64,000 bases of DNA from JAAYJT01 sp037445555 (lineage in GTDB: Bacteria; Bacteroidota; Bacteroidia; Bacteroidales; JAAYJT01): contig JBBIKG010000005.1 of assembly GCA_037445555.1 (NCBI GenBank), positions 62,001 to 126,000 of the forward strand, given 5' to 3'. Every line of letters starts with the position of its first letter. Position 1 is the first letter of the stretch. This document shows positions 25,519-34,475 of the stretch, one piece after another. A model generated the notes under the pieces. It worked only from the letters and a program-made list of their open reading frames with translations. It did not search any database and was not told the origin of the DNA. A program made the translations under genes and the position numbers.

Positions 25519-26730
25519 ATGAACGGCAGCAGAATTAACATCCTTTTCCTGGCAGTAATCATTACGGCATTATCATGCTCATCGTTCGGATCGGCCAGCC
25601 AAACCCGGCAACAGGACTCAGACCGGAAAACTTTGCTCACCGGAGCAGAGCGCATGGATGAATATCTTCCGCTGCTGCAAAACATGACAGTGGCTGTGAC
25701 CACCAACCACAGCGCATTGGTTCACGGCAAGCATCTGATTGACACCCTTCTGGCAAGAGGAGTGCGAATCAGTAAGATTTTTTCTCCTGAACATGGGTTC
25801 AGAGGCGATGCCGATGCAGGAGCTCTGATAGATGGTGGAACGGATCCGGCCACCGGTTTGCAGGTAATCTCATTATACGGTGCTAGGAAAAAACCGTCTG
25901 CAAATGACATGAAGCACATCGACATTATGATCTTTGATATTCAAGATGTGGGGGTTAGGTTCTATACTTATATCAGTACGTTGACACTGGTGATGGAAGC
26001 CTGCGCCGAGCAACGGATCCCGCTGCTGGTGCTCGACAGGCCCAACCCCAACGGCTTTTATGTGGACGGGCCAGTCTTGAGGCCCGGATTCGAATCTTTT
26101 GTAGGAATGCATCCGGTTCCGGTGGTGCATGGCATGACAGTGGGCGAATACGCCCAGATGGTTAACGGTGAAGGGTGGCTGAAAAAAAATGCAACCTGCG
26201 ATCTGCAGGTGATCAGGTGCGAGGGATATACTCACGGCACCCTTTACCATTTACCCGTAAAGCCTTCGCCCAACCTCCCCGATATGGAATCTGTGTACCT
26301 GTATCCATCGCTCTGCTTCTTCGAAGGTACTTTTATGAGTGTAGGTCGCGGAACCAGCTCGCCCTTCCGAGTGATAGGCCATCCCGAATATGCGCCGGGC
26401 AATATTTCCTTCACACCTGTCAGTGTAATAGGTGCCGCTACAAATCCACCATTCATGAACACTCTGTGTCGGGGATTCGACTACTCCCACCTGGCCGACT
26501 CGGTCAAAGCCCAGAAGCGGCTCTTTCTCGAACCGCTTTTCAGGGCTGCTGCTTTTTTTGAAAAGAATCCGAAGTTCTTCAATACATACTTTAACACGCT
26601 TGCCGGATCGGATGAAATGCAAAAGCAGATAAAGTCAGGCATGGGCTATTCGGAAATCAGGAGGCTCTGGAGCAAAGAACTGGAAGCTTTCAAGGCTATC
26701 CGTAACAAATATCTTCTCTATCCTGATTGA
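25519..26730 (+). CDS. namZ: DUF1343 family exo-beta-N-acetylmuramidase (NamZ), lipoprotein
   Basis: The 403-residue protein starts with a signal sequence ending in a lipobox (ITALSCSSF), so it is probably anchored in the envelope. The NamZ/DUF1343 family features are visible: VAVTTNHSAL, FSPEHGFRGDADAG, DIQDVGVRFYTYIST and LDRPNPNG. NamZ releases terminal N-acetylmuramic acid from peptidoglycan fragments. With Mpl nearby on the other strand, it fits cell-wall recycling. Confidence 0.88.
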   Translation: MNGSRINILFLAVIITALSCSSFGSASQTRQQDSDRKTLLTGAERMDEYLPLLQNMTVAVTTNHSALVHGKHLIDTLLARGVRISKIFSPEHGFRGDADAGALIDGGTDPATGLQVISLYGARKKPSANDMKHIDIMIFDIQDVGVRFYTYISTLTLVMEACAEQRIPLLVLDRPNPNGFYVDGPVLRPGFESFVGMHPVPVVHGMTVGEYAQMVNGEGWLKKNATCDLQVIRCEGYTHGTLYHLPVKPSPNLPDMESVYLYPSLCFFEGTFMSVGRGTSSPFRVIGHPEYAPGNISFTPVSVIGAATNPPFMNTLCRGFDYSHLADSVKAQKRLFLEPLFRAAAFFEKNPKFFNTYFNTLAGSDEMQKQIKSGMGYSEIRRLWSKELEAFKAIRNKYLLYPD

Positions 26731-26748
26731 CCTCGAAAGGTTCACGCA

Positions 26749-29220
26749 TCAGAAATCCTCGGTATTCTCAATTCCGGTGTCAGCATTCCGTTTGTTGGCC
26801 TGGCGCTGCTGGTAATTGTTGAACTTGTATGAAAGTCCGACCCAGAATATCCGTGAGTCCATTTTGCGCAGTGAACTGCTGTCAAAACCCGGCCCCCACG
26901 ACTGCGACTGGAAGCGGCGGCTGTTGAAGATATCACTCAACCTCACGCTCACCGAAGCCTTGCGGTCCATCAGGTCAATCTTCCAAGCGGCATCGGCAAA
27001 ATACTGGGCGTCCATCCGGCCCTGAGCCATGATGGTGGGAGCTGAATAGCTGCCCGACAGTTGCAGACTCGAAGTTTTTGATGTGGCAATCTGGGCGCTC
27101 AGCCGGGTATTCCAAGTATAGTTATCGGTGCGGGGAATGCTGAACTCGGGCACCTCCTTCACGGTCTGTCTGAAATAGCTGGCGTTGGCATTGAGGCGGA
27201 ACCATTTGGTGATTTCGCGCGAGAGAATGAGCTCCACCCCATACGAGCTGCTGGTTGTCAGGTTTTGGGGTGTTGTCCATGTTATATTGGCGCTATAGAT
27301 TCCGCTGATGTTCTGAATGACATCGCTGGTTTTGCGATAGAAAACTGAAGCTGTCAGGCTGTTACGCTCCTTGTAGGTAACAAACGACAGGTCATAGGAT
27401 CCGCTGTATTCGGGTTTGAGCTCAGGATTGCCAGACCGTATGTTGATTGAGTCGCTGTAGTCGATGTATGGGTTGAGGAAGCGGTTTTGCGGACGGCTGA
27501 CCCTGCGGCTGTAGCTAAGCTGAATGTCACTCGTGGGAGACATGGAATACACCAGATGCAGCGAGGGATACAAGCTGGTATATCGCTTGTTAAAACTGGT
27601 AGCCGAAACTTCTTCCTTTCCGTTTACCTGGGCATATTCTGCCCTCATGCCTGCCTGATAGCGGAATTTTTCTTTCTGGCCCGACACAATGCCATACAGC
27701 GCGTGAATTTGCTCGTCATAGGCAAAGCGGCTTTCAGTGGGCGCCAGGGGTTGTCCGCTAAGCGGATTGACCCATGAGTAGGAATTGTTCATGGTGAGAA
27801 ATCGGATATCGCTTTTGTAACCTGCCTCCAGGCGCATATTCTGGCCGAGCGGGCGCACGTAGTTCAGTTGAGATACCAACATACGATTGGTGTTGTCGTT
27901 GGCCGTGAGTTGAGTCAGCCATGAGGCAAATGGATAGATGTTTATTTGATTGGAAGCCTGGGTCATCTTCATGGCGTTATCCGAGAACATAAGGTCAGCG
28001 GTAAGCTCTTCGCCTTTGGTTTTGGTAGTGCGCTTGTAACCAAGCGTATAGTTGAACGAACGCATCGCACGGTCCGACTCGCTGTCGCGAGTAAAATCCC
28101 GTATGAGGGCGCTGCCCGCACCGAAGGTTTGATTCAACAGCAGGCTGTTGGTAGCCTCGCTGAAACTACGGGCGCGAAACTGCATCGTCAGCGAGTTGTA
28201 TTTGTTCATGGTGTAATCTACTCCCAGGCTTCCGTTGAGCATATGCATGCTGTTGGTGTTGGACCCGTTTTGAGTGAGCCGGGTGGTGATGTCGTTAAAG
28301 GTGATGTTGCGCAATGTCTCGCTGCTGCCGTTGAAAGTGTTGATCCGGCCGTCTAGTCCGGCGGTCAGGGTAAGCTTCTGCGAGCGTAAGCTCAGGTTCA
28401 GGTTTCCATTGTATCTTCCGCCAAGGGCTGTGTTCAGAGATGTCATTCCGCTCACGCCTTCGAACGTCTTCTTTTTTAGTACAATATTTATAATGCCAGT
28501 GGTTCCATCCGGATCGTAACGCACGGATGGGTTCGTAATCAGTTCAACGCTCTCGATGCTATTGGCGGGCAGTTGCTGCAAAATGTCGGAACTGTTGACA
28601 CCTTCCAGTCCTGTGGGTTTGCCGTCGATGAGGATGAGCACGTTGCTGCTTCCGCGCAGCTTCACATTGCCTTCGACGTCCACCGTCACCGATGGAATAT
28701 TCTGCATGATATCAATCGCGGTTCCGCCGACGCTGGTTAGGTCTTTTTCGACATTGATCACCCTTTTATCGAGGTTGGCCGACATGGTTGTGCGTTCGGC
28801 CATAACTTCAACTCCGGTAAGAGCGCTGGCTTTTGAAACGAGCCGGATCTCGCCCAGGTCCATTGCGGGAGCTTTCATCGTAACAGAAATATCATTGATA
28901 ATCAAATTATCATAGCCTATAAACTGCACCTTGGCAAAGTATTTTCCAAGCGGAAATTTTTCGAATACGAAGCTGCCATCGCCCAGTGAAATGGTACCGC
29001 CCACCATCACAGAATCCTGGATGCGAAAAAAGGCAATATTGCCGTATTCCACGGGACCTCCGGTCTGGCTGTCGAGCAGTTTGCCCCTCACTATGCCAAT
29101 GTTTCGATCGGCCTCGGACGTCATGCCAGTACTTGATGGTTTGGGCTGAGAAAACAGACAGGAAGTTGAAGTGAACGTAGCTAAAACAGTTGCGACAAGA
29201 ATAAGCAGTAAGTTTTTCAT
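26749..29220 (-). CDS. TonB-dependent receptor, outer membrane beta-barrel family
   Basis: The 823-residue protein has a signal peptide, a carboxypeptidase-regulatory-like domain (about 40-125), a plug domain (about 135-250) with IDIMQNIPSVTVDVEGNVKL and LILIDGKPTGLEG, and a long beta-barrel with many alternating aromatic strands. It belongs to the broad Bacteroidota group annotated as outer membrane beta-barrel proteins; no SusD partner is adjacent, so the substrate is unknown. It is convergent with namZ. Confidence 0.85.
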   Translation of the reverse strand: MKNLLLILVATVLATFTSTSCLFSQPKPSSTGMTSEADRNIGIVRGKLLDSQTGGPVEYGNIAFFRIQDSVMVGGTISLGDGSFVFEKFPLGKYFAKVQFIGYDNLIINDISVTMKAPAMDLGEIRLVSKASALTGVEVMAERTTMSANLDKRVINVEKDLTSVGGTAIDIMQNIPSVTVDVEGNVKLRGSSNVLILIDGKPTGLEGVNSSDILQQLPANSIESVELITNPSVRYDPDGTTGIINIVLKKKTFEGVSGMTSLNTALGGRYNGNLNLSLRSQKLTLTAGLDGRINTFNGSSETLRNITFNDITTRLTQNGSNTNSMHMLNGSLGVDYTMNKYNSLTMQFRARSFSEATNSLLLNQTFGAGSALIRDFTRDSESDRAMRSFNYTLGYKRTTKTKGEELTADLMFSDNAMKMTQASNQINIYPFASWLTQLTANDNTNRMLVSQLNYVRPLGQNMRLEAGYKSDIRFLTMNNSYSWVNPLSGQPLAPTESRFAYDEQIHALYGIVSGQKEKFRYQAGMRAEYAQVNGKEEVSATSFNKRYTSLYPSLHLVYSMSPTSDIQLSYSRRVSRPQNRFLNPYIDYSDSINIRSGNPELKPEYSGSYDLSFVTYKERNSLTASVFYRKTSDVIQNISGIYSANITWTTPQNLTTSSSYGVELILSREITKWFRLNANASYFRQTVKEVPEFSIPRTDNYTWNTRLSAQIATSKTSSLQLSGSYSAPTIMAQGRMDAQYFADAAWKIDLMDRKASVSVRLSDIFNSRRFQSQSWGPGFDSSSLRKMDSRIFWVGLSYKFNNYQQRQANKRNADTGIENTEDF

Positions 29221-29502
29221 TTTATTGGATTAATCAGTTTTTGCCGGCTTCACCGACTTTTCACTATTTTTAATCCATAGACCGCTGCAGCACAAAAAAC
29301 TTGCTGCTCCATCTAAACTTTTATATCATTTTTGCCTTTTTTAACACTTCCTTAACATAAGTCAATCTTTCGATTTAGGTTGACCATTAGGGATAAATAT
29401 GCTACCTTAGCGCAGCCGATCCATAACCCGAGGAGAACTATGAATGGCACCAGGCAATTATTAATCTGACATTTTACTATCTCACGAATTACAGGACAGG
29501 CG

Positions 29503-30477
29503 ATGAAAATATTTGTAACCGGTGCAACGGGTTTTATCGGCACGGCACTGTCTCTTGTGCTGGCTGACAAGGGACATACGGTGCATGCGCTTTACCGCAG
29601 CCCCGGCAAGGCCTCCGCCTTGTCCCATTCCAACATCAGGTTGTTTAAGGGCGATATCCTTGACAGGGCCAGCCTGACAACTGCCATGGAAGGTTGTGCG
29701 CAGATCTACCACACAGCTGCTTTCACCGGAAAATGGGAAAATGACATTTCAATGATCGAACGCCTGAATGTGGAAGGTTGTCGCATAATCTATGAACTTG
29801 CTCTGGAGAAAGGTTTACGTGACATCGTATTTACCAGCACGGCCGGGGTATATGGGCCATCCATCCATGGTGTGACAGATGAGAATACCCGGCGGACAAT
29901 TGGTTTCTTTACCCACTACGAGCGCACCAAAGCTGAAGCCGAAGAGTTGTCAAGGCATTTTGTTGCCTTGGGCTTGAATATACGGATGGTGAACCCAACA
30001 CGTGTGTATGGCCCGGGGCCGCTGAATGACAGTAACAGTGTCACCCTGATGATCAAACGATACGCCCAGGGGCGTTGGAGGTTGATACCCGGAGATGGAA
30101 CAAGCATTGGCAACTATGCGTTTGTAGACGATGTGGTGAACGGACATATGCAAGCCATGCAGCATGGCAAAGCGGGAGAGAAATACCTATTGGGAGGTGA
30201 AAATATTGACTTCAATTCGTTTTTCGATCTTCTAGCCCGGATCACGGGCGAAAAGAGGCGGATGATACATGTCCCGGTATTTGCAATGAAGATACTGGCC
30301 GGGGCTGCAACCACTCTAAGTCGGATTACAAACCAGCCTCCGTTAATCACACGCCCTCTTGTTCAGAAATATACGCATCACTGGGAAACCAGCAGCGAGA
30401 AAGCAAGAAGGGAACTCGGCTACCAGGTTACCCCGCTTGAGGATGGAATACGACAAACACTTTTATCACTGCAATAA
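29503..30477 (+). CDS. NAD-dependent epimerase/dehydratase (extended SDR)
   Basis: The 324-residue protein begins MKIFVTGATGFIGTALSLVL, the TGxxGFxG dinucleotide motif. FTSTAGVYGP and a YERTKAEAEE (YxxxK) active site follow near residue 140. It resembles the sugar-epimerase and dihydroflavonol-reductase-like group. The substrate is unknown. It is followed 12 bases later by a short-chain dehydrogenase, probably in one operon. Confidence 0.82.
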   Translation: MKIFVTGATGFIGTALSLVLADKGHTVHALYRSPGKASALSHSNIRLFKGDILDRASLTTAMEGCAQIYHTAAFTGKWENDISMIERLNVEGCRIIYELALEKGLRDIVFTSTAGVYGPSIHGVTDENTRRTIGFFTHYERTKAEAEELSRHFVALGLNIRMVNPTRVYGPGPLNDSNSVTLMIKRYAQGRWRLIPGDGTSIGNYAFVDDVVNGHMQAMQHGKAGEKYLLGGENIDFNSFFDLLARITGEKRRMIHVPVFAMKILAGAATTLSRITNQPPLITRPLVQKYTHHWETSSEKARRELGYQVTPLEDGIRQTLLSLQ

Positions 30478-30489
30478 GCATTAGCCACC

Positions 30490-31293
30490 ATGAACGAAGT
30501 GTACACCCTGATTACAGGAGGATCGCAGGGGATCGGAAAAGCGTTGGCTGAGGAATGCGCCACAAGGAAAATGAATTTGCTGCTTATAGCATTACCAGGA
30601 CCGGAACTTCAAGAGACTGCCAAGGAAATCGCCAGTCATTACAACGTTAAGGTTGAAACGCTGGCCGTTGACCTCGCCACCTTGGATGGCCCTCAGACGG
30701 TGTTTAGGTGGGCGGAAGAGAATGAGTATCGGGTAAATATCCTCATCAACAATGCCGGAATTGCCGGAACCAGCGTTTTCAACACCTCGGACATCTACTA
30801 TAACGACGCACGCATTCTGGTGAACATCAGGGCGCTTGTATTGCTCACCCGCCTGTTTTTGCCCGTGCTGAACCGTCACCCTGAAGCCTACATTTTGAAC
30901 ATTGGAAGCCTTTCGGCATATTTCAGCATACCCTACAAGGCGGTTTATTCCGCATCCAAGGCGTTTGTGCTTAGCTTCTCCAGGGCGTTGAATATCGAAC
31001 TGGCTAATACTAGCATTTCGGTAACGGTGGTTTGTCCCAACGGTGTGGAGACCAATAAAGGAACCTATGGCAGGATAGCAGCACACGGTCTTATGGGCAG
31101 GCTAACCAAAATAGATGCCCAACGGCTTGCCAAAATTGCACTGGATGGGATGTTTAGGAAAGAAGAGGTGATTATACCAAAAAGTATTAATCGCATACTT
31201 ATGGCAATGAGCCGGTTAGTACCGTATTCGCTCAAGAGGCATCTGCTCAAGAGAAGCTTTTACCGTGAAGTTAAGGTGACACATATCACCTAA
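30490..31293 (+). CDS. Short-chain dehydrogenase/reductase (classical SDR)
   Basis: This 267-residue enzyme carries GGSQGIGKALAEECA at the N-terminus, NNAG in LINNAGIAGTSVF, a serine in NIGSLSAYF and the catalytic YSASKAF (YxxxK). The later PNGVETNKG is also typical. It resembles DltE/YqjQ-like oxidoreductases. The substrate is unknown. It shares an operon with the SDR upstream. Confidence 0.83.
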   Translation: MNEVYTLITGGSQGIGKALAEECATRKMNLLLIALPGPELQETAKEIASHYNVKVETLAVDLATLDGPQTVFRWAEENEYRVNILINNAGIAGTSVFNTSDIYYNDARILVNIRALVLLTRLFLPVLNRHPEAYILNIGSLSAYFSIPYKAVYSASKAFVLSFSRALNIELANTSISVTVVCPNGVETNKGTYGRIAAHGLMGRLTKIDAQRLAKIALDGMFRKEEVIIPKSINRILMAMSRLVPYSLKRHLLKRSFYREVKVTHIT

Positions 31294-31463
31294 TTGCCCC
31301 TTACCTGTGAGCAGGTACGAGTGTGGTCTGTCACACAAAGACTTTAATCACAAAAAGGATCCTTCTGGTGTGAAACCACCCGGGAGCTTCCAGCGTTTGC
31401 TTCTCAGCAAAAGCGACGTTTATACCGATGAAAGCCTTAGGCTTTCGATATACAGTTTAATAT

Positions 31464-32195
31464 TTAGAGCAGGAAGCTGATATCTGCTCCGGGTACAAAC
31501 TCGGCAGGTTCTTGTCCGTATCTGAATAGCCTCATGGACCTTGAGCCTTTCAGGGTTATGTGGTTGTCCTCGACCCAAAGTGCAGTGGCCTCGCGAAGTC
31601 CAACCACAGGAATCGCACGGTTAATGGCCATAAACTCGTTGATCCGCTGTTCGCGTGTCTCGCCTCCATGGCCCTGCACGTGGGCATCCAGGTAGTGCGG
31701 GTTGATCTGGAAAGGCACGAGGTTAAAGCAATCGAAGCTGGCCGGCTCGATTATGGGCATATCGTTGGTGGTGCGTAATGTTGGGCAGGCGATGTTGGCA
31801 CCGGCGCTCCAGCCCATGAAATGCATACCCTCTTTTACCCTGCGGCGCACCATTTCAAGGATACCTGATTTATGCATTTCATATACCAGATGAAAAGTGT
31901 TGCCGCCTCCTACGGCGATGGCCTGGGCTTGTTCCACAGCGCTTATGGGGTCATTTTCCCTATGGATGCTGTACACTTCCAGTCCAAGCAGGTTGAACAC
32001 GCTGTTGACTCGTTGTTCGTATAGATCCCAGGAAGCCTGCAGCCCGTCGGCAAGGTTTACACCTGCCCAGGGTAAAAACAGAAGTCGGGTAACCCCGGTG
32101 CCTGCCATAAAATCCGAAATAAGCTGGCGAGGCCAGCCCAGGTATTCTTCCCCGGCATTAGTTGAGTTGCTGATAAGCAAAAGTCTGCGTTTCAT
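31464..32195 (-). CDS. pepE: Peptidase E (alpha-aspartyl dipeptidase, S51)
   Basis: This 243-residue enzyme splits Asp-Xaa dipeptides. The nucleophile serine lies in FMGWSAGANIAC near residue 124, preceded by AIAVGGGNTFHLVYEMH. The start MKRRLLLISNSTNAGEEYL is typical. It is alone between the SDR pair and a pseudogene region. Confidence 0.9.
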   Translation of the reverse strand: MKRRLLLISNSTNAGEEYLGWPRQLISDFMAGTGVTRLLFLPWAGVNLADGLQASWDLYEQRVNSVFNLLGLEVYSIHRENDPISAVEQAQAIAVGGGNTFHLVYEMHKSGILEMVRRRVKEGMHFMGWSAGANIACPTLRTTNDMPIIEPASFDCFNLVPFQINPHYLDAHVQGHGGETREQRINEFMAINRAIPVVGLREATALWVEDNHITLKGSRSMRLFRYGQEPAEFVPGADISFLL

Positions 32196-32401
32196 GTTGT
32201 CTTAATTTATGAAAATAATTGAATGGTAAATTTTGTCAAGATTAAATTTTGTTAGAGGAAGCGAAATTAGGAAATTCGGTGAAGCCTGTACTTCATATCA
32301 AAAAATAAAATTGCTGCATTATGTCTTTGATCTTAGCATTAACCCAAAATCTGTGAATAAGAAATTTGCCCACTGGTAGTCATCTAGATCTCAACCAAAT
32401 C

Positions 32402-33174
32402 GCTAACAAAATTCAAACAAACGGTTCACCTCCTGGGCATGGTTCATAAAGCTGCAATACGTTGGACGACGATGCTCAAAATATTGACCGGTAAGATGGT
32501 CCGCCTGGACGGACGCAGCCAATCAGACAGGTGTATCCGCGCCCTGCGCCGGCGTCTTACTACAACCGAAACCAAGGTCATCGCTCAGTTTTGAGTTTTC
32601 ATCTTCCGGATGACAAACATAGTATCTTACACCAATGGGTGATAACCGATGGGCAAACACCTTGCCTTACTGGCAATCAGCCTGCTTGCTCTGGAAATAA
32701 GCTCTGTCGTGTAGTATTTACGTGGCCTGAATTCCGGGTCGTCCAAATCCATGCCTCCTGACCATTAGCTGGCTACATTCACCACACTCGCAGTGCCTGC
32801 TCTGCTGAAATGACCAGTAAATGCATGTATCATTCGATAATAGGCCAGACATTGACAGACCAGATGTATCTACGTACCATCGCCGGCGACCACGATGCGA
32901 AGGTGCATTACTTGCATTGTTGACTTGAACTTGTACTGGCACCGTGGTGCTTCTTACAAATTACATGATCTGAGAAGCATTAGAAAGATCTACCAAACAT
33001 CCCTAAACTTCATTATTGCCTGTCATCTGTTTTATTTCATACACAGCCGGGCTGAGGAACATCATATTACGTTCGGCCAAAATCACCATAACCAGGTTTC
33101 GCAGCAATGCCTTCAGCAATGGCCTTTCCTATGGCACCACAAGCTCCTGTTACGATAGCAATTTTCCTCCACAT
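32402..33174 (-). pseudogene. Decayed short-chain dehydrogenase (retinol dehydrogenase/protochlorophyllide reductase-like)
   Basis: Reading the minus strand, parts of one SDR appear in order in changing frames. MWRKIAIVTGACGAIGKAIA begins at 33174, then IKQMTGNNEV and, past a TAG, DLSN, then VVNVAS near 32770-32785, LDDPEFRPRKY near 32725-32750, LSDDLGFG near 32560-32585, a TGA replacing the usual Trp of TPVWLA at 32524-32526, and TGQYFEHRRPTYCS near 32450-32490. The last stop is at 32402. Several frameshifts and at least two stops rule out an intact protein. The full span is close to a normal gene length, so decay by small mutations, not deletion, is suggested. This explains most of the gap between pepE and the transglycosylase. 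Confidence 0.85.
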
Positions 33175-33403
33175 TGAATCGACGAAATGTCAAAATTAGG
33201 TATTCGAAAAAATGTAATCCGTCGTTCGTAAAAGTTGTGTTAGCAATAGTCCAAACTGCTATGAATATTTAATTTTTCAGGCTTTATTAATATATTCCTC
33301 TTTGAAACTTTACAATACCTCGTTTTGTAGGACTATTCGGTATGAGCCCTCGGGAGACTAACTTTTCTTATCAGGTGGACCTATCGGAATACTCAATAAT
33401 AAC

Positions 33404-33411
33404 TACCTTTG
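33404..33411 (+). promoter_or_regulatory. Candidate -7 element for the lytic transglycosylase gene
   Basis: TACCTTTG fits TAnnTTTG and lies 58 bases before the ATG at 33469. No clear -33 TTTG is seen. Confidence 0.45.
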
Positions 33412-33468
33412 CACACCTTTTACTAACCACAAACTTCCTTTCAACCGGAGTAAAATAGATCAATAGTC

Positions 33469-34443
33469 ATGACAACAAAAATCCGGATGGTACTGATACT
33501 CGCCTTAGCTGCAGCCGCTGTCTTCATTGCCTCCGACGACCGGAATGAATCAAACGATCAAGTATTTCATGAAATCTTCAGAAATTTCAACCGTGCTACT
33601 GCTGTAATCATCCCCGAAAGCCTTGAGTTTGCCGGTGAGAAAGTACCACTTGACCAGGTCAGCATATATGAAGCCCTTGAGCGAGAGTTTCTGGCCAATA
33701 CTTATTGGCACTCAAATACCCTTCTGACACTGAAACGTACCGCACGTTTCTTCCCGACCATTGAACCCATTCTGGCGCGAAATGGGATTCCGGCCGATTT
33801 CAAATACCTTGCTGTGGCCGAGAGCGGCCTGACCAATGTGGTGTCGCCAGCCGGTGCAGCAGGCTTCTGGCAGTTTCTTGACAGGACAGCCAAAGAGTAT
33901 GGTCTTGAGGTAAATGCAGATGTGGACGAAAGGTATCACCTGGCAAAAGCCACCGAGGCGGCATGTCGATATCTGCGTAAGAGTTATGCAAAGTATGGCA
34001 GCTGGTATCTTGCAGCTGCCGCCTTTAATGCCGGCAACGATCGCATCGATCGTGCGCTGGCCGATCAGAAGGCCGACAATTATTTTGATCTTTACCTGAT
34101 CGAAGAAACAGCGCGCTATGTCCATCGTTTATTGGCTATAAAAGTGATTTTTGAATCCCCCTCCACATATGGATTTTACCTGCGGTCTAAAGACTACTAT
34201 ACGCGAATTCCCACACATGAGGTCACCATTGACAGTGCCGTTAGCAGCCTTCCGGTGCTGGCAAAATCCATGGGCTTATCCTATAAAACGCTTCGCGATT
34301 TTAACCCCTGGATACGTTCGTACAAGCTACCCAATCCCAACCGTAAGCCGTATCAATTTGCCATACCTGAAAAAAAATACCTGCTGCGGTCGAACCTCAT
34401 GCGGTGGAGCGCATCGCCAAACGGCAAAGACACCATACAATAA
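33469..34443 (+). CDS. Lytic murein transglycosylase (MltD-like, SLT domain)
   Basis: The 324-residue protein has an N-terminal hydrophobic segment for export and an SLT domain at about residues 100-230. The catalytic glutamate is in LAVAESGLTNVVSPAGAAG and the typical GFWQF and AAAAFNAG blocks follow. The last 80 residues resemble a single degenerate LysM-like region. It would cleave peptidoglycan glycan strands in the periplasm. uvrA follows 32 bases later. Confidence 0.87.
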   Translation: MTTKIRMVLILALAAAAVFIASDDRNESNDQVFHEIFRNFNRATAVIIPESLEFAGEKVPLDQVSIYEALEREFLANTYWHSNTLLTLKRTARFFPTIEPILARNGIPADFKYLAVAESGLTNVVSPAGAAGFWQFLDRTAKEYGLEVNADVDERYHLAKATEAACRYLRKSYAKYGSWYLAAAAFNAGNDRIDRALADQKADNYFDLYLIEETARYVHRLLAIKVIFESPSTYGFYLRSKDYYTRIPTHEVTIDSAVSSLPVLAKSMGLSYKTLRDFNPWIRSYKLPNPNRKPYQFAIPEKKYLLRSNLMRWSASPNGKDTIQ

Positions 34444-34475
34444 CTCCCTGAACACTTCTTTGCCCTGACTATCCG

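Noticed and set aside
32531..32942. Small open frames in the gap between pepE and the transglycosylase.
   Set aside because: They are fragments or shadows of the SDR pseudogene; none is a whole domain.
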